A program made the position numbers and the translations under genes. 64,000 nt of DNA, taken from Pseudoalteromonas sp. GCY. Its GTDB lineage: Bacteria; Pseudomonadota; Gammaproteobacteria; Enterobacterales; Alteromonadaceae. Positions 55,074 through 62,282 of this stretch are shown here, one piece after another. Each line of letters begins with the position of its first letter. Position 1 is the first letter of the stretch. Below the pieces are notes generated by a model. It searched no databases. It had not been told where the DNA came from and saw nothing but the letters and a program-made list of their open reading frames with translations. Where the stretch lies: assembly GCF_016695175.1 (NCBI RefSeq), contig NZ_CP068022.1, positions 1,226,001 through 1,290,000 of the forward strand. Reading direction: 5' to 3'.

Positions 55074-56288
55074 ATGAGCCGGAAGGTGAACATCTCTGTA
55101 GACAATTTGCCCGATTCGCTTCGTGGACAGATCCATGGTGTAGAAAGTGCAATCGATAACGAAAGTTTGGCGTTGTTTACGGATAATAAAGATGTTCGAG
55201 TATCTTTAGAAAATGCCGCCCATGGGTTAAGAGCTTATTCTAACACCTTTAATCATTACGATTTATGGGGACGCTTTGTTCGTTCGGGACATAAAAAATT
55301 ACCGTTAGAAGAAGCGCCTAAAAAAACGATCGTAACGAGAAAAATATCTGAAAAAGTAGATGGTATTCTATACGAAGGTGAGATAAAAATTACGCCTGCT
55401 GTTGTTAGTACTAAAAAAGATGGTGATGACGAAGAGTTTTTAGTTTGGCCATCTGACCGAGAAGAAAAGGTCGAGCGCGCGCTGATCCGTCTAGCTTCCA
55501 AAGGCAAGATTGTTAAAATAAATTTTAAGTCCGGTATTCAATACGCCGTTATTTTTTCGATGAACGAGCTTGCTCAAGAATTAAAAGCTGTTGGTCAATC
55601 AATGCCTTATCCGCAAATTAAGGAATCTTTGGAAGCCCTTCAAGGTTCTAAACTTTCGTTCAAATATACGGCTACAGATACTAAAAACCCAAGTATTGAT
55701 GATTCATTTTACGAATCAAACATGAACTTTCTGTCCTCACTACATTTTAGTGGTAAAAAAGGACAGGGTGGGAACATCAAATGTGTTGCATGTTTAAATG
55801 CATTTGTTCATAACATGATCGATAACTTGGAGTATAAAGGTTATTATTTCAACAGTGCTCAAGAGTTAAAACGCGGTTTATCTCGTTGGATGATGCTACG
55901 TTTGTATCATCTATGGCGTTACGCAGCCCCAGGTAAAACTTATCATTTTCGCCTAATTTCAATTATGGAAAAATACGGCTCAATTTATTCTGATGATGAA
56001 ATTACAGAGAATAAATTGAAGGCACTTCGTCGTGATATGACCACAACAATGAAAGATTTGATCGAGAAAGGGGCGATATCCGAATACAATATTTCAAATG
56101 TTAAGGATGAAAAGTCCGGAAAAATCGTTGATTATGTGTACGAAATGCACCCATCTGCACAATTCTGTGACGAAATATTGGCTCTCAATAAACACCATAA
56201 ACGTATCGAAATTCAAGGTGGAAAACGTATCGTTGAAAATGTTGAAGTAATTGATGAAGATACATTAGAAGAAATCGTTAAAAAATAA
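55074..56288 (+). CDS. Iteron-binding replication initiator of the chromid
   Basis: A 404-residue protein. The central and C-terminal parts suggest two winged-helix units as in plasmid Rep initiators (RALIRLASKGKIVKINFKSG, QELKRGLSRWMMLRLYHLWR, KALRRDMTTTMKDLIEKGAI). It is next to an iteron and DnaA-box origin, which gives the strongest support. It is neither DnaA nor a clear RctB. GGAAG precedes the ATG. I recognise the role from context more than from a named family. The last iteron (54989) lies 68 bp before its start, so self-control is likely. Confidence 0.85.
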   Translation: MSRKVNISVDNLPDSLRGQIHGVESAIDNESLALFTDNKDVRVSLENAAHGLRAYSNTFNHYDLWGRFVRSGHKKLPLEEAPKKTIVTRKISEKVDGILYEGEIKITPAVVSTKKDGDDEEFLVWPSDREEKVERALIRLASKGKIVKINFKSGIQYAVIFSMNELAQELKAVGQSMPYPQIKESLEALQGSKLSFKYTATDTKNPSIDDSFYESNMNFLSSLHFSGKKGQGGNIKCVACLNAFVHNMIDNLEYKGYYFNSAQELKRGLSRWMMLRLYHLWRYAAPGKTYHFRLISIMEKYGSIYSDDEITENKLKALRRDMTTTMKDLIEKGAISEYNISNVKDEKSGKIVDYVYEMHPSAQFCDEILALNKHHKRIEIQGGKRIVENVEVIDEDTLEEIVKK

Positions 56289-56487
56289 GATTTCTTATTT
56301 TGGCTAGAATAGTATTTCTAGCCAAAATAAAGAACTTTGATATCAAAGCTAATTTCTATTTCAACTGAAGATACATTCTGACCGAAATTTATCACCACTC
56401 AATTCTTCAAAACGATGAAGTCTAAAGAGCTAAAAGCCTTCTTAAAAATTTTCTGCGATGAAAAAAATACTGATATTAATAAATCTA

Positions 56488-56500
56488 GAACACATCATAC
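56488..56500 (-). other. Ter site blocking leftward forks (origin-guarding)
   Basis: GAACACATCATAC on the plus strand, i.e. GTATGATGTGTTC on the reverse strand, exactly the same 13-mer as the five copies to the right but inverted. By E. coli polarity it stops forks coming from the right and lets rightward forks pass. It sits 200 bp after the initiator gene. The 318-bp gap 56289-56606 holds no gene. Confidence 0.85.
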
Positions 56501-56553
56501 TTTAATTTGGCCAAGTCACTTAGCACTTGCTATGGACTAGGTTTATCTATCAG

Positions 56554-56569
56554 TATTATGTTAAATTAA
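56554..56569 (+). repeat. 16-mer with dif-like XerD arm, copy 1
   Basis: TATTATGTTAAATTAA, in which TTATGTTAAAT equals the right half (XerD arm) of E. coli dif. The left half does not match dif. An inverted copy lies at 59425-59440. Confidence 0.4.
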
Positions 56570-56606
56570 GTAATATCTCTAAATTCCGTATGAGATCCCC
56601 TCATTA

Positions 56607-57473
56607 TTATTCAAATCTTTCTAAATAAATTCTATCGACTAGAAAGTTGTACTCTCGCTTTCTTGGATGATCATCTTTTTGTGTAAAATGACCTAACTCT
56701 CCAAGTTTAGTGTCTGGGTGCGGGTTAAAGAGTATAAATGGAAGTGCAGCGCTTACATGATAGCGATTTTGAGCTGTATATCTCACATTTACCTCAGGCG
56801 TTACTCTGGTTGGCCTTCTAATTCTAAGCTTTGCATTTTCTGATAGACTAGAAACTCTATATTTTTCTTGTTCTACTAGCTGTTGCCACTTTTCCTGATC
56901 TATCATCCTCGGGTTTGAATAAAGTGAAGAGCGATTCAACATCTCCATAGCAAGTTCTTTACTCAAAACTCTGGTTGCATGTTTTTTCATCCAGGTAAAT
57001 CGAACGGAATAGGGAGCTGTGGATTCGCTATGTATTTTGCGATAGGCAGCCAAAGTCATTAAGTTAGGAACTGCACTATGAACAGCTTCGAATCTGGCAT
57101 CATTGTTAGAAATTTCTAGAATAGCATTTTTAAAATTTTCTTTGGCTAGATTCACAGCATTCACTCTAGACTTGATAATTTCTTTAGGGTCATTTACTAA
57201 CAGAAGACCTGGGAACCTTTGCAATAACTTCCCACTTTCTCGGTCGTTTAAATAGAGATCGCGATAAGCATCTAAACATTTAGAGAGTGCTTTTTCACCT
57301 TCTATTTTTGTAACAGTTATATTTGTTGGAGCGGTTTCTTCATCTTGTTTTTTTATATCAGGCAGTTCATAAAAAGTTGCCTTTTTTATATCAGCTTCTG
57401 TAAGTTCACGGCATAGCTGGCTAATATGTTCATTAAGAATATCGAAGGTAGAACGTATATTAAATTTATTCAT
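56607..57473 (-). CDS. tus: Ter-binding replication terminator protein Tus
   Basis: A 288-residue protein (E. coli Tus is 309). It aligns with E. coli Tus at several blocks from memory: LPDIKKQDE (37-45; E. coli LPEVKKEDE), RFEAVHSAVPNLMTLAAYR (127-145; E. coli RFEWVHRHLPGLITLNAYR) and SENAKLRIRRPTRVTP (211-226; E. coli PQNAKLKIKRPVKVQP). Phe128 and His132 correspond to Phe140 and His144 of E. coli; Arg189 in NPRM probably to Arg198. Tus binds Ter and stops DnaB in one direction. A Ter copy begins 2 bp upstream of its ATG. Confidence 0.93.
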   Translation of the reverse strand: MNKFNIRSTFDILNEHISQLCRELTEADIKKATFYELPDIKKQDEETAPTNITVTKIEGEKALSKCLDAYRDLYLNDRESGKLLQRFPGLLLVNDPKEIIKSRVNAVNLAKENFKNAILEISNNDARFEAVHSAVPNLMTLAAYRKIHSESTAPYSVRFTWMKKHATRVLSKELAMEMLNRSSLYSNPRMIDQEKWQQLVEQEKYRVSSLSENAKLRIRRPTRVTPEVNVRYTAQNRYHVSAALPFILFNPHPDTKLGELGHFTQKDDHPRKREYNFLVDRIYLERFE

Positions 57474-57474
57474 T

Positions 57475-57487
57475 GTATGATGTGTTC
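57475..57487 (+). other. Ter site in the tus promoter, blocking rightward forks
   Basis: GTATGATGTGTTC. By E. coli polarity this is the first site that stops a rightward fork from ori2. It touches the tus start codon region (2 bp away), so Tus bound here should shut off its own gene, like TerB at E. coli tus. Confidence 0.9.
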
Positions 57488-57705
57488 TTATTATCTCTTT
57501 TATATTATACCAAAAAGAATGGAATCTCGCTAAGCGATTTTACTATGAGTACCTAATGGAACAAACTAACAATATCATTTGCACTAGACCTGCATTTGCT
57601 AAATTAAGTTGGATACCTTATTAGAATATCAGTTTGAGAAGTTAGATATCTGACCAATTATTTGCGAATATTTTAGTGATGAGGTATATGTCTATTACTT
57701 AAAAA

Positions 57706-57718
57706 GTATGATGTGTTC
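57706..57718 (+). other. Ter site 2, blocking rightward forks
   Basis: GTATGATGTGTTC preceded by AAAAA, as in E. coli TerB (AATAAGTATG). After 16 bp comes ATTATATCA, as at two other copies. Confidence 0.9.
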
Positions 57719-57920
57719 CCATTGATGTATACAAATTATATCAGAAATACTCTGATAGCTCATATTTATCTTCACTTATTAAACTTTTATTCGGAGCGTC
57801 TAGGTTTTTTTGAGAAATAAAATATCAGCTAGTGAATTTTAAAATAGGAAAATGATTCTGTGTTGTCTTGATGAAACTACTAATTAGTTTTGTGGAGCTG
57901 AGATTGTTTTACTTAACGTT

Positions 57921-57933
57921 GTATGATGTGTTC
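57921..57933 (+). other. Ter site 3, blocking rightward forks
   Basis: GTATGATGTGTTC, followed by N16 and ATTATATCA. Confidence 0.9.
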
Positions 57934-58133
57934 CTTATGGATAGGCTAAATTATATCAAATTTTTTGGACTTTTCCTATAAAATTGGATTTTGATAAATT
58001 TTGGAGGGAGTTCTTAACGGACAATAGTCACTTAAAAGCGGTGGCTAGTAACCACTCAGAATGACAACGCTACTTATCAGCTTTTTGATTAATTTTTAAA
58101 TTTGGTATTGATTTTATATAAATTATAAAATAT

Positions 58134-58146
58134 GTATGATGTGTTC
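58134..58146 (+). other. Ter site 4, blocking rightward forks
   Basis: GTATGATGTGTTC; 213 bp after site 3, close to the 215- and 231-bp steps between the earlier ones. The ATTATATCA tail is eroded here. Confidence 0.9.
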
Positions 58147-59424
58147 CTTAAAGTTCCTCGTGATGATACTCTTTTTTATAAATTAAAGTCAACTTTTGAT
58201 ACTGACAGAGTCTTCTTCTGGTTCAAGATTTTAGTCGTGAAAAACAATAGTAAGTGTTCACTTATTTTGTTTCGACCGAGCACTTTCTGTAGACATGAAG
58301 GTTTGATAAATTCTAGTTAGGCCGGAAAGGGAAGATGATAGATGGTTAGTAAGTGTGTACTCACTTTGCAATAATCATCATTTGGGATCCTTTAAAGGGA
58401 TTGGCTAAATTATAGAGTAGAACACTGAGTTTAATTTTGCACTTTCAAAGAGAACAACCGTACCACTTCTTTTTCTTGGCTATGAATTCTTCGAGTAACA
58501 TTCGCACTTTTGCAGTCGTACCTGACTAAAACCACGAAGACGGTTATAGTACAAGTTTCTTTTTCTACATGCATATGTTCAGTTCGGAGTTGCAACGCAA
58601 GTACTAACTTTATAATAACTAAACCAGCTACTTCAGTGATTGTTTACTGTTATTCAAACTTCACCGGAATAAATACTAATGTCAATGCCGTACTCGATTT
58701 GTAGTGAAGTTAAAATAACGGACAAACACGAGTAGATAGAAGACACATCTCCTGTGCTTTGATTATTTACCTGAATTCATGGTCTGATCGTCAAAGAGCA
58801 AAGTAGACAGAGATCTTTTCAAGCGTCTGAACAGCTTGGTTGAGAACGAGTCAAGCTAGATGTGCTAACTGTTCATGGGAAAATATTTCTGAAATTAACT
58901 GTCCCGAAACTAGTGAGGTTTTTGGAAAAGAAAATAGCATTAAGCTATTAAGCGACTTATACCTAATTATTTTAGGCAAAGTGACTATCCCTTAGTACTG
59001 TAAGAATAAAAAAGTCGTTGTGTTAGACATAAAGAAAAGAGTGAGGGTCAAGAGCAAACTCAGTAGTACTCTTGTTATCAATACCACCTTCTTGCCAGTA
59101 GAATACTTTACTTTATTTATCTGGTTAAGAGATAAGCACTGTGTTACTAGGTTGCTCGGCGAGATCTCGCCGTTTCAATAAGATAGTTTAATCAAGAAAA
59201 TTTATTTTATTTAAATAACCCAGTGCATTGAAGAAAAATCCTTTCAGTATTGAGCTCTCATTGGAGGAGAGGCCTGTTGGAAGTATCTAAACGCGTTATT
59301 ACTTCCAAAAACTATATACCATATGTGATTAGTACTCATAGCTATCACTATATGACTCATTTTTCTCTCGCTTCCTTATTACTCATGAAATGCGACTATT
59401 AACTAGTCTGAACTTAAAAAACCA

Positions 59425-59440
59425 TTAATTTAACATAATA
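59425..59440 (-). repeat. 16-mer with dif-like XerD arm, copy 2 (inverted)
   Basis: Reverse complement of TATTATGTTAAATTAA. Same XerD-type half-site as at 56554, opposite direction, outside the inner fork trap. No left dif half is seen. Confidence 0.35.
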
Positions 59441-59834
59441 ACGGGGCTAAAATCAGTGTGTCATCTTTGTATATAAATGCTTTGTCAGACGATTTGCTGA
59501 AGCTGTAGGGTGGGATCCCGCTTGCTCACAAATTCTTGAATTGACTTCCATTCGTCCGCGCAACTAATCAAGGTACTCAAAGTGAAAAACAAGACGCCGA
59601 CAAGATTATCTTTGATATTGGTATAGGTTCTTCAATTCACTCTAAAATGAGTGATGGTACTCATTATAGCGACTTAAAGACTAGATTATAAAAGTCCGAT
59701 ACTCGTCAACTTTAAGTCCCGTTTTGTGCTCGCAGGAAAGATGTATTAAAAACCATCATATCTTAAGTAGGACGGTACTGTGGTTAATTTTTAAAATAGT
59801 TTAGCGAATGTATCAAATTAGTAAACACTAATAT

Positions 59835-59847
59835 GTATGATGTGTTC
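59835..59847 (+). other. Outermost Ter site, blocking rightward forks
   Basis: GTATGATGTGTTC, 1.7 kb beyond site 4 and 96 bp before the DAHP synthase gene. A last back-up in the same direction as the four inner sites. Confidence 0.9.
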
Positions 59848-59942
59848 TTGTTTAAAAACAAACTGAAGTTTTTCCTTGATGAATAAAGGGGCTTGGGGTA
59901 CTGTTCAATGGTGGTAACACATATTGGAATGAGGAAAATACA

Positions 59943-61298
59943 ATGGCTAATTGGAGCCCAAATAGCTGGAGAGATAAACCTATCTTGCAGCAACCTGAAT
60001 ACCCAAATTCAGAGAAGTTAAAATCAGTTGAAAAAGAATTAAATTCAGCACCACCGCTCGTTTTTGCAGAAGAGACTAGAAGCTTGTATAAAAGCCTTGC
60101 AGATGTCTGCGAAGGTAAAGCGTTTATATTGCAAGGCGGTGATTGCGCAGAATCGTTTTCAGATTTTAGTGCCGCTAATATTCGGGATACGTTCAAGACA
60201 CTTTTGCAAATGGCTGTCGTTTTAACATATGGCGGGAAGTGCCCAGTCGTTAAAATTGCAAGAATGGCAGGGCAGTATGCTAAGCCCCGTTCTTCAGATT
60301 TTGAGACTATTGATGGTGTTTCTTTACCGTCATATCGTGGCGATATCGTTAATAGCTTTGAGTTTACGGAAGAAGCACGTATCCCTGATCCTGATAGATT
60401 GATGAAAGCGTATCACCAGTCTGCAGCAACACTTAATCTACTCCGCGCGTTTGCGCAGGGTGGTCTTGCAGATCTGCATCAGGTAAATCGCTGGAATATG
60501 AGTTTCGTAGCTGCAAATCCGTTAAAAGACAAGTTTCAACAACTCGCAGAGCGTATTCAAGAAGCACTTGAGTTTATGGAAGTTTGTGGCATCGATTCAA
60601 CAGTAGCACCAAGCCTGAAGGAAACTCCGCTTTATACCTCACACGAAGCGCTATTGTTAGGTTATGAAGAAGCGTTAACGAGACGAGATCACTTATCGGG
60701 GGACTGGTACGATTGTTCTGCTCACTTTGTTTGGATTGGTGAACGTACGCGTCAATTAGATCACGCACATATCGAGTTTTTCCGTGGTATTAAAAACCCA
60801 ATTGGCGTAAAGGTTGGCCCAGGGATGCAAGAAGATGAGTTAATTAAACTTGTCGATGCGCTTAACCCTGATAATATTCCTGGCCGTCTAACACTTATCA
60901 CACGCATGGGTGCAGATGTGCTGCCGGAAAAACTGCCTAAATTAGTTCATAGAATTCAAGAAGAAGGCCGCAAAGTTATTTGGACTTCAGATCCGATGCA
61001 CGGAAACACTGAGAAGGCGACTACTGGATATAAAACACGTAGCTTTAACAATATCCTAAGAGAAATCAGTCAGTTCTTCGCAGTTCATAAAGCTGAGGGT
61101 AGCTATCCTGGCGGTGTGCACTTAGAAATGACAGGGCAACACGTCACTGAGTGTGTTGGTGGTGCCTATGGTCTATCAGACGAAGACTTATCTCAGCGTT
61201 ACCGCACCCAGTGTGATCCGCGTCTAAACGCAGACCAAGTTCTAGAGCTAGGCTTTTTAGTTGCTGATCTACTAAAAGATGCTCGCAAAACAGTATAA
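59943..61298 (+). CDS. Class II 3-deoxy-D-arabino-heptulosonate-7-phosphate synthase
   Basis: A 451-residue plant-type DAHP synthase, the first step of aromatic amino-acid synthesis from PEP and erythrose-4-phosphate. Clear signs: [36 protein letters not shown] (metal-binding Cys), [47 protein letters not shown] and [15 protein letters not shown]. It is unlike E. coli AroF/G/H (class I). It lies just beyond the outer Ter site and is followed by a terminator. Confidence 0.95.
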   Translation: MANWSPNSWRDKPILQQPEYPNSEKLKSVEKELNSAPPLVFAEETRSLYKSLADVCEGKAFILQGGDCAESFSDFSAANIRDTFKTLLQMAVVLTYGGKCPVVKIARMAGQYAKPRSSDFETIDGVSLPSYRGDIVNSFEFTEEARIPDPDRLMKAYHQSAATLNLLRAFAQGGLADLHQVNRWNMSFVAANPLKDKFQQLAERIQEALEFMEVCGIDSTVAPSLKETPLYTSHEALLLGYEEALTRRDHLSGDWYDCSAHFVWIGERTRQLDHAHIEFFRGIKNPIGVKVGPGMQEDELIKLVDALNPDNIPGRLTLITRMGADVLPEKLPKLVHRIQEEGRKVIWTSDPMHGNTEKATTGYKTRSFNNILREISQFFAVHKAEGSYPGGVHLEMTGQHVTECVGGAYGLSDEDLSQRYRTQCDPRLNADQVLELGFLVADLLKDARKTV

Positions 61299-61310
61299 AT
61301 AACAAACAAA

Positions 61311-61329
61311 GGGCCGCTTTGCGGCCTTT
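61311..61329. terminator. Terminator between DAHP synthase and ppsR
   Basis: GGCCGC (61312-61317), loop TTT, GCGGCC (61321-61326), then TTTTT. A-rich before it, so it can serve both convergent genes; it touches the ppsR end. Confidence 0.88.
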
Positions 61330-62154
61330 TTAGTATTTATGGCGCTTTAGCCCAGTCTCAGAAATAATCTTTGCTGATATTTCTTCAACAGAATAACGTG
61401 TACTGTTCAAGTAAGGCGTTTTATTCTTTTTAAATAGCATCTCAACTTCTTTAACTTCTATACGGCATTGTCTGATTGATGCATACTTGGAGTTTGCCAT
61501 TCTCCCTTGCCTAATTGCGGCTAGTCTTTCAGGATCTATGGTTAAACCAAAGAGTTTACCTTTATATTTATCCAAACACTTGGGCAGTTTTCCACTTTCT
61601 AAATCATCTTCTGTCATTGGATAATTCGCGGCTTTTATCCCATATTGCAACGCTAAATATAAGCTAGTAGGTGTTTTACCACTGCGACTGACACCAACCA
61701 ATATTATGTCTGCTTCATCATAATCCTTAATGTTTGCCCCGTCATCATTAGCAAGGGCGTAGTTAACTGCATCTATTCTAAAATCATACGAGGATTCGTG
61801 GATGCTATGCGTTCGGTGCATTTTTGGCACCGGCTGAACTTTTAGCTCTCTTTTTACTATTTCGCTCGCATAAGATAAAAAGTCGTAACAAACCCCTTGC
61901 GACGATAAAATAATATCGGACAATTCTGGATTAACGAATGTAAAAAACACCAACGGTTTCTCACCTGAAGTCTCAGCAACAGAGTCGATTAGTTTTTTGA
62001 TTTCATTTGCTTTTTTTACTGTTTCTACAAATGGTATCGTTTGATGATTGAATTCTACAGGGAACATTGAAAGCGTCGCGTGACCAAACACTTCAGAGGT
62101 GATTGCGGTACCATCGGAAATATAAAATGCTGTTCTCATTTTGCTATTATTCAT
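61330..62154 (-). CDS. ppsR: PEP synthase regulatory protein (kinase/pyrophosphorylase)
   Basis: A 274-residue DUF299 protein that switches PEP synthase off and on by ADP-dependent phosphorylation and Pi-dependent removal. Family marks: AFYISDGTAITSEVFGHATL, the P-loop GVSRSGKTPTSLYLALQYGI, ANYPMTEDDL, LFGLTIDPERLAAIRQGRM and YSVEEISAKI. Length as in E. coli. ATG 62154 gives the same lead length as E. coli PpsR; an ATG at 62139 is possible. It is divergent from ppsA. Confidence 0.95.
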   Translation of the reverse strand: MNNSKMRTAFYISDGTAITSEVFGHATLSMFPVEFNHQTIPFVETVKKANEIKKLIDSVAETSGEKPLVFFTFVNPELSDIILSSQGVCYDFLSYASEIVKRELKVQPVPKMHRTHSIHESSYDFRIDAVNYALANDDGANIKDYDEADIILVGVSRSGKTPTSLYLALQYGIKAANYPMTEDDLESGKLPKCLDKYKGKLFGLTIDPERLAAIRQGRMANSKYASIRQCRIEVKEVEMLFKKNKTPYLNSTRYSVEEISAKIISETGLKRHKY

Positions 62155-62218
62155 TCAGAAATTGTTGAAAATAAGCCATCGCGGTTTACGAAGACTGCCT
62201 TACCGTTGTAGAATGCCC

Positions 62219-62239
62219 TTGACCAAGTGGAAAGGTCAA
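62219..62239. promoter_or_regulatory. TTGACC-N9-GGTCAA inverted repeat before ppsA
   Basis: In the 128-bp divergent gap, TTGACC (62219-62224) and GGTCAA (62234-62239) form an inverted repeat 43 bp before the ppsA start. It could be an operator for a central-carbon regulator; which one is not clear. Confidence 0.35.
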
Positions 62240-62282
62240 TTAATCTCTCACATTTAATACAATTTGTTTTGGAGACAGTTCC

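Larger units (their letters stand above)
57488..59834. other. 2.3-kb AT-rich region without genes (ter2)
   Basis: Between the tus-proximal and the outer Ter site I see no convincing gene: short frames (58132-58320, 58510-58704) lack ribosome sites and family features. It holds three Ter copies, a 16-bp palindrome CGGCGAGATCTCGCCG (59157-59172), and one XerD-arm 16-mer. The sequence looks like decayed DNA that builds up where forks end. Confidence 0.75.

Noticed and set aside
58132..58704. Two short forward frames in the terminus region
   Set aside because: Neither has a ribosome site or protein-like composition, and the first begins inside a Ter site.
59700..59765. Possible remnant of an IS200-type transposase
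   Set aside because: Only a short RRKDVLKTII-like reading in one frame; too short and no element ends seen.
62155..62282. HexR or Cra site at ppsA
   Set aside because: No convincing match to either consensus; only the TTGACC/GGTCAA repeat stands out.
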